From NCBI RefSeq assembly GCF_032062135.1, contig NC_092862.1, positions 94,819,248 to 94,883,247 of the forward strand: a stretch of 64,000 bases of DNA, given 5' to 3'. Source of the DNA: Pyxicephalus adspersus (lineage: Eukaryota; Chordata; Amphibia; Anura; Pyxicephalidae). The notes below the pieces were generated by a model. It had not been told where the DNA came from. It saw only the letters and a list, made by a program, of their open reading frames with translations, and did no database searches. A program made the translations under genes and the position numbers. Below are positions 33,268-44,925 of the stretch, piece after piece (within the stretch, counting starts at the first letter, position 1; the number at the start of each line of letters is the position of its first letter).

Positions 33268-33435
33268 ACCCAACAGATGAATATTAGGAGGTGCTAAAAG
33301 TTGTCTCCGGGATCAACGGAGAGAAAGTTCTTTTATCACAGCAAGAAATAATTTTGGTATAAATACAACATTCAAAAATACCAACATTTTATTATCTAAG
33401 AATATAAAAATCCAGTACAAATCCCTAGACTATCT

Positions 33436-33690
33436 CATTGGACCTGATTTATTAAAGCTCTCAAATGCTGGAGAAGTTAAAATATCATAGGATTACTTAT
33501 GTGAGGCAGCAAACATGGGATGGATCTGGTCCAAGATTGAAAGTATTTGCAAACTATAGTTAAAGATTGTATATTAGCAAGTAATTTTTATCAAATCCAT
33601 TCCAGGTTTTATGGATCATCCAGGTTCTCCCATAACAGTCTACCATCTTCAGTGTTGAATAGCTTTAAAAAAATCAGAAACATTGTGTCT
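33436..33690. mobile_element. Palindromic MITE, family P (copy 3)
   Basis: GGACCTGATTTATTAAAGCT at the left and TAGCTTTAAAAAAATCAGAA at the right, with ATGGATCTGGTCCAAGATTG in the middle. Confidence 0.7.
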
Positions 33691-34960
33691 GGCATTGGTT
33701 ATTTGACAGCAAACCTTTATATACATACATTGTAAACCCAATCTACAGATTATCCCTTCCAACATTAAAGACAAAACATGCATTTTAAAGGTGTTGATTT
33801 GTATTACAGCTTATTTCTTTTATGGCTGCTCGAGCATCTATTCTATCTGCACAAGGTCGGCATGACCTTGAGGTTAGCACACAGTTTAACCAGTTTGTAT
33901 TAGGCATTTCAGAAAGCTGTCATTATTTGGGGTGACACTAGACTGGGTGCACACCTCTTCCTTGGGCGGAGGTGATAGATGATGCTTTAGTCACCTTGAA
34001 AAGTGTTGAAAGTGAATATTACCATGTAGATTTACATATATTTTGCAAAATTGTTAGATTATGCCTAATAGAAAGCCAATGGACTGGAATACTTTTAGAG
34101 TAAACACCAATTGTCAGTTACTGAAGTTTCTATTCAAAATCCTAAAAGGGCATTTTCTGAGGTCTTTAAAGAGAAATTGTAGATATAACAGACTTTAAAA
34201 TAGAGCAGCTCTAAGAAATATGGCAGCCTCTCTGGTAAATGTGCTGATAAATAAGGAACATGGTGATGTCACCCACTTACACCTGGAAACCTGACATGAT
34301 GAGTTCTGATATGAATTTGGTATCCGCATCTGTTTTTATGAGTGAACAATAAAGACTTGCTTTTAACAATAAGTGCAGGTGGGTGACCATCCACTAAATA
34401 AGCACATAAAAGGTAAGGTCAAATAGTAGCTAACAAAACGTAGTAATAAAAAAAGTAAAGTCCACCTCACCCTCGATGATCTTCTTTTAAGTACCATTCA
34501 ATGGTATCCTGGGAAATTTTTCTCGTTGCAGTATTGTCAATTTTAGAAACTTATTAATGTCTGTGTCGTTGAAGCCTTGACTGCTGGAACAGCACAGGGG
34601 ACACAGCAAGATTTTGGCTGGCAGCTTCAGCAGCCAAGTGACCCTAATTGGCCTTATCTATTGTTATTGACAAGTATAGTATGGCTAATTTTAAAACTTT
34701 AAATTCCAACTCAGAATTTCTGAATCCAGGAGGATTTTTGAGTGACTTATCCAGATTTGATCTGATTCACAATTTTGCCATTATGCTCACTATGCCAATA
34801 TGCTCAATTTGGCTACTATACAACATTCTTACAGGGAACTTCTGCACTAGTAATGTTTTTCTCTGAAAGTGTTTCTTTTACAGGCCACAGTCAACAACTG
34901 TGCAAATTTAGGAATCCCAAAACAGTGTACCAAACTAAAAAAATATAATTATCCACCAGT
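33691..34960. other. Non-coding stretch
   Basis: No gene supported. Short frames at 34648-34866 have no family features. It lies just beyond the SUGCT 3' end. Confidence 0.45.
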
Positions 34961-34964
34961 TACA

Positions 34965-35272
34965 TGAGAAGATTAGCAACTGTTTTGTCATTGGAAAGAA
35001 TATTTCATGATCCTTTCCAATGACAAAAAACTGAAAGATGCATGAATGAGCGCTGTACATACAGCGCCGTTCTGCTCTATGGGAAGGGAAGATAACGAGA
35101 GAGCGGCACCCGCTGCACTCTCTACCCTTCCATTGCATTACAGTTGTTCGGATCCGCCAGGACAGATTCAGGAACGACATCAGATGGCCGCTGTACACAC
35201 ATCAGATTTTCGTCTGATACTAGCCTTGAAACGATAATCGGTTGAGAATCATCTGAAGTGTGTACATATCCT
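34965..35272. mobile_element. TA-flanked MITE, family M (copy 4)
   Basis: The right end, inverted, reads TA then AGGATATGTACACACTTCAG, an eroded family M terminus. The left end is decayed (TTGTCATTGGAAAGA is recognisable). The interior matches copy 3 at 36935 (TGTACATACAGC, GTTCTGCTCTAT, GAGAGCGGCACCC or GGAGTGGCACCCC). Confidence 0.6.
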
Positions 35273-35299
35273 TAGTCTCCAATTTTTGATTATATTACA

Positions 35300-35501
35300 A
35301 AAATAAAAACCCTTTATTCTAAATTAAGACCACTCCAAGGATAAAGTATGCTGTTTTTTATTACATTTCATATGCATTTTTATTAACATTTTTGCGGTAT
35401 ATTTGTTGAAAAAATAATGTTTGTCATTTTGTCAATTATGACATTTATAAAACATGTTGCAGAGAAGTACTAAGTAATTCTTTTACTAAGAAATTTTGCT
35501 G
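35300..35501 (-). other. SUGCT: SUGCT 3' UTR with candidate poly(A) signals
   Basis: Downstream of the stop on the minus strand, AATAAA occurs at 35384-35379, 35362-35357 and 35318-35313. Which one is used cannot be told from sequence. The family M MITE begins about 230 bases beyond the stop, at 35272. Confidence 0.5.
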
Positions 35502-35665
35502 TCAATTAACAGTATTCTGAGATATAGTCTTGGCTTGTATTAGTTCAGCAATGTAGTCATCTTCATAACCAAGTACATTTTTCAGGACCTCAGCAGTGTG
35601 TTGGCCCAAAACAGGAGGCGGTTGCGGATCTGACAAGTTGAAGCTGTTGAATCTTACAGCAGGAC
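35502..35665 (-). CDS. SUGCT: SUGCT terminal exon (succinyl-CoA:glutarate CoA-transferase), partial
   Basis: This is the C-terminal 53 residues of a family III (CaiB/BaiF-like) CoA-transferase. In mitochondria SUGCT moves CoA from succinyl-CoA to glutarate, returning glutarate to lysine and tryptophan breakdown. The exon starts after a strong acceptor, TTTTCCTTTTTCCCATAG, at 35665 with GT completing a split Gly codon (phase 1). It continues PAVRFNSFNL, QPPPVLGQHTAEVLKNVLGY and ends ELIQAKTISQNTVN-stop. The GPAVR and PPP-LGQHT motifs are what I know of the vertebrate SUGCT C-terminus; the related AMACR ends differently. Upstream exons should lie at higher coordinates, but none was found, and the human gene has very long introns. 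Confidence 0.85.
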
Positions 35666-36932
35666 CTATGGGAAAAAGGAAAACTTTTAGGTCATTGCTC
35701 AAGACATATTGTTATGTGAGTCTGCTTTCTTGCCACAGCTAAACCCCTGGCAGACATAAAGCTCCTTTGTAGTTTTGTTGTGTATTTATTACACCCTTCT
35801 TATTTTATTAAAAGTAGTCTATATATCTAAATTTGACTTACCGCCTACCTTTTGCATATATGTACTGTATAGCACAACTCATTTTGGTGAAGGAAGAAAC
35901 TGAGAAAGAAGCAAATCAGCAGTTCTGATAAAGCAGAACAACAAAGCTCATCTACCTCCTGAGCATGTAAAACTGTTCAGCCCTAGATATTAGGCACTCA
36001 GGCCCAAGTATTAGCCACTCAGCCTTCTGTAAAGTGTTCAGATGCTCCATACTTCTCCTTACTTTCTTCTTCTTCTACTTACACAGGTGAGTACAAAATA
36101 ATTACCAATGGCTTTTACACAGCAACAAAACGGCAGAGTTTTTGGAACTCTTTAAAAATGAACAAATTATGAAACAAATACTTGGGTGCTATTGACAAAC
36201 TTAATGCAAGTTCATTGGCTACTGCTACCAATGTATGCACTTTATTACTTACTGAGTCACCAACCCACAACAAGTACCCAGATCAGAAATGTCGGTCAGA
36301 AGGTTGATCTGTATGTTTGTTAAAGATAAGTGACTCAAAGTATTGAAGTGTCAGGGCCAGTATACAGCCAAGAAACAACACTGCTTCAGTCGTAGGTCAA
36401 CAGGAGGAACCAGTGAGATCACAATCTCATTCATTCAGAGGGCAAGCTGGGAGTGGGTGAGTTATTTGTGCTAGGGATAGCTAGGGTAGGAGGGTCAGGG
36501 AATGTAAATTCAAGCTTGGTAGTTTTGTGTTTTTCTTTATGCATGACCCTCAAAGTGTGATCTGAGGTATAACGACAAATAAATATTATAAACAACAATG
36601 GTTTAGACAACCATGTTAACTAATATTATCATCTACTACTAATCAACTAATTTATATTTGCAAATCTTCCTTGGTTCATGTATATTTTGGAATTTCTTTT
36701 TGAACAGTCTGCTTTATATCACACTAGAGCATTTTTAATAAAACTGATGTGAAGTATTTGACTTGACTAGTCTAAAACACAGAATTTCCTCTGTTTGAAC
36801 CACTTTCATGTTAATGTACTCATGTTCTGGATTATATTCACGTTTCATGACACAGCTTCTTTTTCTTTGAATTTTAGATCACTCACAGAGGTTAACATTT
36901 GTTTGTTTTTTTAATTTAGCTGAAACGTGTCT
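35666..36932 (-). other. Presumed SUGCT intron, proximal part
   Basis: Non-coding. It begins with the acceptor tract of the terminal exon. No other exon with flanking splice sites or CoA-transferase motifs was recognised. Plain AT-rich sequence. Confidence 0.55.
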
Positions 36933-36934
36933 TA

Positions 36935-37214
36935 GGCTACATACACACATGCAATAATTGTCATTGGAAAGGATTTTTTCACTATCCTTTCCAGCGACTA
37001 ATGACTGCACGATACATGAACAAGTTTTGTACATACAGCATGGTTCTGCTCTATAGAGAGGGGAGGGGGAGAACGATGGAGTGGCACCCCGCTGCGCTCT
37101 CTCCCCTTCACTTCCATTAAGATAGTTTGTCGTCCATCATCCTTGGATCCGTGGTCGTTCGGACCATGGACAACGATTATCAGATGAGAACCATTGGACG
37201 TGTGCACACAGCCT
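36935..37214. mobile_element. TA-flanked MITE, family M (copy 3, short subfamily)
   Basis: Left TA then GGCTACATACACACATGCAA; right, inverted, TA then AGGCTGTGTGCACACGTCCA. The ends match family M, but the interior is the shorter type with GGAGTGGCACCCCGCTGCGC. Confidence 0.75.
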
Positions 37215-37216
37215 TA

Positions 37217-40200
37217 GTGATTTATTGAAGGGCAGACATTTATAATGAAGTCTTTTTTGGTTAGATCTCTGCAAAAAAAAAAAGTTTGTCCAGCAACATA
37301 GCTGGGATAATGTGCACTTGGCTTTTGAGGTTACTTAAAATGGGGTAAAATGTTTGCCTGTGGCATATTGGCCAGATGCTGCCAAGTCAAATGTCTACAG
37401 AGCTAATCACCTACGAGTATTTTCATGGAGAAGGTTTCATGGTTTGTGGGGTTATTAATGCTATCAGTCTAATTATTTTAAAGCTTTTTGTGTGAAACAA
37501 AATACATCGTGAAAGGATATCAGTAAACGTTAGTATGGATCTGCAGATTATGGGAGCAAGGGATGACTACTATCTATGGCTATATTAGGCAGTAGGCAAT
37601 AAATTATGTGTTCACATACTTGATTCTATTCAACAAAATACTGAACATGTTGTTTCTGTGGCAGTAAGTAATGCTTATGGTAAACAGAGAACACCTTTGT
37701 AAAGCAGCCTAGACAGCAAAGCAATAACTTAACGAAAGCTCCTGTGGTTTCTCCAAAATATGTTTTACAGTCATACCACGGTATAAAACAACGTTGTTTG
37801 TGAGAACCCCCATGATAGAGCTCTTTCCCTGAAGTCATGAATATTGTTGATGTAATCAAGAATAAGTCCTGTTACAGTGAAAGACTTCTCTTTTATAATA
37901 GAAAAGACCAGTATTTCAAGTATTTAATTGGAAAGCAAATCTTGTTAAAGACTTTCATTTTTAGGTGACCCCTCTCTTTAAACAACACAATTTAGGCATA
38001 CAGAAGCCTAAAATAGGGGAGAAAGATCTGGTCTTTATTAAAGATTTAACAGAATTTAACATTTTGTGAAGTAAGTTTTTTTCTTGTTTGTTGCATACTG
38101 CTATTTTGATATTTACCATTGGGAAAAACAAGTTCACAGTGTTCCTAAAATACACTCATATGTACATAAATGAGAAAAGTACATAATAAATATATAATAA
38201 AAACCTAGCTTTAAGCAAAATTCTAATGAAGTCTGGAAAAGAAGAAACCTTCAGAAACTTGATCCAGAAGGCCAATGAACTGGCTTGTTCATTAAAACGT
38301 ATGAGTGCTGTTAAATACTAGGTATTTTACCCTACTATCAACTATCTAGATTCTAGATTGGTCACCACAGTGATTGCCTTTGACTGGCAGTGAGGGAAAT
38401 GAAGTAGATGAATTCAAGAGGGAGTGGGCAAAAGCACTGACTTGAAGTCCATTTTTGAATAATATAGCCATATAGCCTACTAACCAACAGATCACTATAG
38501 GTACACATTAAATAAGGACATTTGATCACAGTGATTGCTATTTACCTTCTAATTTGATCACATTTCATCTACATATAATGGTAGGTTCTAATCAAATTCA
38601 TGTTAGTTTACAAAGTTAAACCAATATGAAAAAAACATCTCTGGGTAAAGATATTCACATCCTCTACCTCCCTCCCTTTTTTGCCACAGCTCCCTATGTG
38701 TCTCACCTCTTTGTATTCTATGGTCTTACATGTCGGGTCATACTAAAAAAATCATCTGGTTCCTGTCAGGTCTTAAAATACAACCTCAGATGGGTAGATA
38801 CAACCTAAGGTGAAAAACATCATATGACATAGTACACCATGTCATTATTTATTGAACAAAGTTTATTTCAATACCCAGAAGAAACATGCATATTTATCCT
38901 TCCATATAAGTTAGGTGGATAAGTAGCAGCCAGGTGCTGCTAATCAAATGCATTAGCAATGATCCTTGAGAAGCAATTGTTGCTGCTCATTAATCTAAAT
39001 TTAAAAGCCAATTCCAAACAATTTAAGTTTTTTATTCTACAGTAAGTTTACTGGAAAAACATTCAAGACAGCTGCTAATTTTCCAAGGAGTGGACATCAC
39101 AGCATATCCAAGGTCAAAACCAAATTGGAGATTTTTGGGCATAATGCAGAGCGCAATGTTTGGTGAAAACCAAACACAGAATATTAGCACAAGCTTTTTT
39201 ACCAGCTGTCAATCATGGTGGTGTAGAGGTGATGATTCTGGAGTCAAATTTAAAGTCATCTGTGCGAAAACTAAAGCTTAGACAAAACTAGGTCGGACAA
39301 TGATTCCAAGTACACCAGCAAAATCAACAACACAATACTTGAAATAGGAAAATAATTCCTAGTCATGCACAATCTAATGCCCACAAACTTCAATGAACTG
39401 AATCAATGTTGCAAAAATTCCTCCACAATGACATGAGAGACTGATAAATTCATATGGATATATACAGAAATTGAATAGAAATTGAATTATTGCTGCCAAA
39501 GGTGGTTCTGCAAGCTAAAAAAAATCATAGGTGTGTACTTTTTTAGTTTCAAAAAGCTCCTAGGTTTTAGTTTTACACACATGGCTTCTCAATGTTGGCT
39601 TGATTTTTGGTAAATAGAAAATGGCACAGTGGAATCTGTTGTGTATTGTTTTACACAAAATGTTAAACGTCCCTAGAATTAAAATAGGGTGTAATTTCTT
39701 TTTCGCATGACTGTACCTTTGTATGTGTCAAGAACATTATTTCAGTTACCTATATTATATAATAAACATTAACATTAAGGAGAAACCTTTAATTGCCAAA
39801 TAGCAGATATTGTAGAGTTAACCAGAGGTGTAAGATATTTTCAGATTGTTTATCTCTCCAGCATCTACCATAAACTAAAATAGTTTTGGGTTGACTGCAT
39901 TCAGAAAGTTGTTTTTTAGTGCAATACATATCTTAGAAAATCATGAAGGTTAGATACATGAATAGAACATTAATTATGACTGGACACACAGTTACCTGTA
40001 AATAAATGTGTATGCAATGGTCATAGGTTAAATTGTCTGGCTACAGATAACTGCTATTGTTTTAAAGCAGCTAGCAATCTGCCTTCATTTATCACAACTC
40101 CTTAATAGCATGTAGTATGAAGTGCTGCTGGGGAGTTCCTTGTATACCCTGATCCTTATACTATAAATCTTGAGATGTTAAGGGGAATCTATTGCAATAT

Positions 40201-42790
40201 GGAGCCATAATTCCTTGGTATGACACTGTCACAATGTGTGCAAATGCACAATCATAGGAACTGACCTGCACACTCCAAGGAGCGATAGAGAGATACTAAT
40301 GTTTCTTTGGTATGTTATGTGGATATTCTTAAATATGCAAAAGTAGACATTTAGTGCACTCAGCTGTTTTTAGGGGAAACCTATCTAAAGTATTACATGT
40401 AATATACCCCTAAGGTGTTTCTGGAATAGTTTAATACAACTACAACGGTTAAGAAGTCAAGTACATAATTGAACAAGTAGTTATCATACTTTCTTACTTT
40501 GACAATACACATCTTTAATAATTTTAAATACCAGTTTGATTGCAGGCAGCCTGCAGGACAGATGGAGTCAATTATATGATAGTCTTTTAAATGGGTTTTT
40601 GTGGAACCTCGTAGCCTTAAGAAAACCTCTGATTGAGGACTGCTTACTATGTTAGGTTTTTAAGTTATTAAAACACACATTTTTGATACACTTTTAGGTT
40701 CATTAATAACATGTAATGTTTTAAAGAACCTCATCATTTTAGTATGGTATAACGTTTAAAGTAAGCACTGACAGAAAGCAACTCGCAGAAAATTTGGTTT
40801 CACTGCAAGATTTCAAGGAATCAACTACCTTTACATGAATTATGATAGGAAATATCTATTCAGTTATGTCTGATAATAAACTGGAAAATTAAGTTAGATA
40901 CAGGGAATTATTTTCAAAGTATTTTTTTTTTACTAAACACGTTCAGGAAAAGATTGCAAAGTAAACTTACCAAATAATAGCAGCCTTACCACACCTAATA
41001 TGTTTTTTCAGTTTGTTAGTATAAAGATACATGAAGCTTCCCCTTGGCTTACTGGTCTTCTGTGGCAATTGGGTTTTGCTTTGAAGTTCAGAAACATAAT
41101 GATCCTCTGCTACTGAAAAATGATGAAAACAGCTTGGGAAATGCAGTTTCTTGCAACAAGTGTCCACCAAGATACACCAGTACTCACAACCTTAGTCTTG
41201 TTGGGTTTTAACTTTTTATTGAACAAGGTTGTTACTAGGTGCTACACAGAGACTCCAAACTATATAAGTTCCATGTCTTTAGATTAAAATCTCTGGCATG
41301 GTACAGAGATATTGATTCAAAAATTATACCAAAGCCAGTGTCTGGTTGGTGTAAAGCATGCTACAAACTTTTACTGTAAGAAGAAATGTTTACTCTAGTT
41401 GACAAAAAAGCATTATTCAATATCTGAAGCAGATGGTAAAGGTCGAAATGATAATTGCAAATGTTGCTATTCAAAGTCTGTGGCAAAATCCTTGAATTCC
41501 TTAAATAATGTCAAAACATGTGTACAAACATACTGTGCCAAGTTTCCTTTACAAATCTTTTCCAGTATCTCCCAATGCACTGCCTTCAGGGGCATGGGCT
41601 TCCATGGAACAACATACAGCCTGCACTTTCTTTCAAGCCTGCATTCCTCACATGGCTTCTCCAGCAGAGATTGCCAGTTCCTCATTCCTAAATGACTCTT
41701 TCAAGTCACATTGTCACATTCCTTCCAGGAAAGCACGACTACCCATGTCCACATGTGGTAAATATGTAACGCATTTTTCAGGACTCCCACAAGACAACGC
41801 TTGAATACATTGTATCTAAAAGATGCATTTTTTTTTAAATGTGGTTTCTCTCTTTATTCCACAGTGCAGCACCAGTAGTAAACCAGACTAAAAAAGTAAT
41901 CTATATGGCAAAGAATTAGTCAGGAAACAACAACGTTCAAGTTCATAAGGGAAATACCCTAACATGTTTCATTTTAGACATTTTAGACAGACACAGAAAT
42001 TCTTTCTTTGACTGGATTTAGCATTCTTGAATAAAGTTGAAAAACAGTCTACTGTTAAGAGAATGTCTTAAATTTTAACTCCAGAATAAGAAGCTATTGT
42101 CTAAATACAAGAGTCATGTGTATTTCCACTTGAATCTTAGTGTGTTTTGTGTTTTCTTTCTCTGCATCCAAATTGCCACTGTTCAGGCATTTTCTATAGT
42201 ACGACCTGTAACTGGCCCAACAGACAAGCAGGATCCTCTGTCAGGATTACCCAGTAGTGGGCCCCATTAGGATGCTCCAGTCATTTGGACCGCTTTTGTC
42301 AGTGATAATTGTCAGCATATTCAGTGTAGTATCCCTGTACCACACATGTATGTGGCAGTAACATCATCAGGACATGATGTGCACAGGAACAGCATTATGC
42401 ATTGTGGGGCTTATAACTGCTGCCTAACACCATTGTGGGTATTGTTAGTGCAGCCACTTTTAACACCAATGCCATGCACCAGCCTGGATTGGTGTAACAA
42501 TCTGATTCCCTCCAAGCTGCAACCTGTAATCAATATTTCACTAGTCAGTTTGTTTTTTACAGTTGATGTGTTGGTCCTGGCTCAAGGAGTTAGAGTGATG
42601 TGTTAGTGATAAACTTGGCAAGTAGAAACTGTCTTACCATATTTTCTTTTTCCTGTGGTCAGTGGCTTTCAGTGGCTACATATGTTATTACTGAGTTGTT
42701 TCATATTGTGTAAAGTTGATCCTTCAGTACATTTTATTACATCTCAGGCTAGGCAAGTTGGCACTGTCTTGCCTTTAGACACATTTTGCG
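37217..42790. other. Presumed SUGCT intron, long unannotated part
   Basis: Over 5 kb with no gene supported. Opposite-strand frames at 41467-41804 (72 and 98 codons) overlap one another and show no recognised domain. The 42180-42600 stretch is GC-richer and may be an old element, without identifiable ends. Confidence 0.45.
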
Positions 42791-42794
42791 GTGC

Positions 42795-42866
42795 TACTAT
42801 AGTGTGATTCCTACCACTATAGTGTGATACTATAGTGTGATTCCTACTATAGTGCACCTATAGTGA
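42795..42866. repeat. Short tandem/palindromic array (ACTATAGTG units)
   Basis: Irregular units of about 17 bases, ACTATAGTGTGATTCCT, repeat three to four times; each carries ACTATAGT, itself a palindrome. The array sits exactly where the transposase-like frame at 42847-43217 loses its family similarity. Confidence 0.8.
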
Positions 42867-43217
42867 ATGGTGTAATATTCAGCTTTCCTCTCCTAGGGAC
42901 AGATACCATTTCGGTGCAGGCTTCCCGACAGTAATTGAACCAGTCAACCACAGTATTTGTGGTTCTAGCAGTAAGCTTTTCTTCTTCCATTGGCATTCGG
43001 ATGCTCCAGAGGTAAACTAGCTCTAACATTTCACAGAGCTTCAAATTACAGTGGAGTCTTCTGTTCAAATCAGTGTAATGGAAGAATTTGTTCCCCTTTG
43101 TTACTGATTGAACAGACTGGCAACCCTTTCTTTTGCACCTCCATACCGGCACATTATGTCCATGGACCTTCTTGTTCGTCAATATTACTTGGCCATCGCA
43201 CTTGTGGCAAGAATTTC
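42847..43217 (-). pseudogene. Merlin/ISXO2-like transposase, N-terminal fragment
   Basis: The open frame reads CHKCDGQ, then PVWRCKRKGCQSVQSV: CxxC and CxxxxC spaced as a zinc ribbon. This is followed by KFFHYTDLNRRLHC, LELVYLWSIRMP and TTNTVVDWFNYCREACTEMV. A zinc ribbon followed by the [VI]YLW and TVVDWYNFCRDVC-type helix is characteristic of Merlin (IS1016/ISXO2-related) transposases. The frame breaks off after RRGKLN, before the acidic catalytic residues, and runs into the tandem array. There is a TGA four codons before the first Cys. No terminal repeats were found. It is a fragment; domestication is unlikely from what is visible. Confidence 0.65.
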
Positions 43218-43435
43218 ACCTAGGTTAGCACATAACAAATAAAAAAAACCTGATCATTATTGGGATTAGAGAATGTGTGGCTTACAGTCATTCCTGCCAT
43301 GATGTGCCAATGCTCATGCTTGTTGTTTATCCACTATGATACCCACTGGAAAAGAGTCACAGGAAAAGAGTGGGCAGGAAAAGAGTACTCAACCATTAGC
43401 AATTTTAAAGTTATGGATTGTGGTTGAAAGAATAG

Positions 43436-43658
43436 GCCTGATTTATTAAAGCTCTTCAAGTCTGGAGAAGATATACTATCATGGGAGAACCTGAGTGATC
43501 CATCAAACCTGGAATGGATCCATTCCAGGACTAAAAACATTTGTCAACTATAAACAAATGATTTTTCAGAAATCCATTTCCAGTTTATTGGATCACACAG
43601 GTTCTCTCATGATCCAGTATATCTTCCCAGTCTTGAAGAGCTTTAAAAAATCAGACCC
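43436..43658. mobile_element. Palindromic MITE, family P (copy 4)
   Basis: GGCCTGATTTATTAAAGCTC and, inverted at the right, GGTCTGATTTTTTAAAGCTC. The arms TCATGGGAGAACCTGAGTGA and CACACAGGTTCTCTCATGA pair. Confidence 0.75.
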
Positions 43659-44180
43659 CAAGCTTTCATGGCTTCTATATCTAAATTAAAGTTAACTTGA
43701 AGATAGTACGTGGAGCAGAGGATGGGGACCTGCCAAATTAGTTCACCTAACCTGGATCACATTATCTATGGTATGTGTCTGCAGTCTGGATAATAAGGAA
43801 GATGAGAGCTCAATGATATGTTTCATTCTTGAAATACCTTTCAAAAAGTAAACAAGTGTAAGTATTGCAAAAATTTGGTTCTGTTTGTTTGAAAATTTAT
43901 ATGCTTTTTGTATTCCCTTTTTCATTTTTATTACATCTGAAGGCCAATCTAAATTCAAAATTAAAGCAACTAATATAGTGCATTCATTTAGAATCATACC
44001 ACAGAGGATTGAATATTAAAAATGACATAATTGAGTGTAAAGTATTGGTTGAAAAGAAGTCATCTTAAATGTATTTGCATACAGTGAATTTCTGGCCAGA
44101 AATGTTTGAAAAGTATGCAGTACACACAACTGTGAATGCACAATGAACTACTGGTGTTCAGTTTGAAAAAGAACTGATAA
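43659..44180. other. AT-rich non-coding stretch
   Basis: No gene or element recognised. Confidence 0.45.
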
Positions 44181-44185
44181 AAAGC

Positions 44186-44925
44186 ACAGCGGTTCAGAGA
44201 TTAGCCCTCTGGACTTTGCAGCACCAGGCTCCAGGTTGAGTCTTAGGCTGCGTACACACGTGCAATAATTATCATTGGAAACGAACGACTAATGACCGTT
44301 CGCTTAATAATCGTTAACAAAAAAGTGCACAACGACGCCGATGAACGAGGATTGTCGAAATGAATGGAATTGTGGAAATGAATGACTGTCCCGGCGAATC
44401 TGATTGAACGACGATTGTTTGCAATCTTTTGTGTGTACGATCATTCAGTGATCGTGGATTGTTCTGCAGTACACTTTCTCCTTTACATGTCACTTCCTGC
44501 ATCGTTCAAATGATCGTATCTAGCGTGTGTACACTATTGGTGGATTATATTTGAATGATCGAATCGTTACAGCATGTACAGAATTGTGCACAATACGATC
44601 GTTCAAATAATCGTGCATATTTGTTGATCTGTCGTTAGTCATTCTTTTTCTAACGACAATTATTGTACGTGTGTACTTTAGGCTTTAGCCAAGACACTAT
44701 CTGCATGGAGTTTGTATGTTTATGTGGGTTTCCTCCCACATTCCAAAAACATGCAATTAGGTTAATTGGCTTACCCCCAAAATTGACCTTAGACTGTACT
44801 AAAAACATATGACTATAGTAAGGACATTCGATTGTGAGCCCCTATGAGGGATAGCAGTGACATGACTATTGATTTTGTAAAAAGCTGCGTAATATGATGG
44901 CGCTATATAAATACTGTGTAATAAT
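44186..44925 (+). repeat. tRNA-headed SINE, split by a MITE
   Basis: The head GCGGTTCAGAGATTAGCC (A-box-like) and CCAGGTTGAGTC (B-box-like) at 44189-44243 resumes at 44688 with GCCAAGACACTATCTGCATG, then GTGGGTTTCCTCCCACATTC, CCAAAAACATGCAATTAGG and GATTGTGAGCCCCTATGAGG, and ends GCGCTATATAAATACTGTG plus (AAT)n. The layout is a tRNA-derived head, a body and an L2/MIR-style tail, as in the minus-strand copy at 61040-61362. RNA polymerase III transcription of this copy is no longer expected. Confidence 0.8.
44246..44685. mobile_element. TA-flanked MITE, family M (copy 2), nested in a SINE
   Basis: Left TA then GGCTGCGTACACACGTGCAA; right, inverted, TA then AAGCCTAAAGTACACACGTA. The interior matches copy 1 at 22370 (GATCATTCAGTGATCGTGG-type, CATCGTTCAAA, TGTGTGTACA). 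About 440 bp. Confidence 0.85.

Noticed and set aside
41467..41804. Overlapping frames on both strands (72 and 98 codons)
   Set aside because: Considered as an unknown exon; no motif, no flanking splice sites of quality, and mutually exclusive strands.
43205..43250. Acceptor-like site (pyrimidine tract and CTAG) just upstream of the Merlin-like frame, suggesting an exon
   Set aside because: A TGA lies in the transposase frame directly after the putative acceptor, so the frame cannot be entered by splicing there without a shift.
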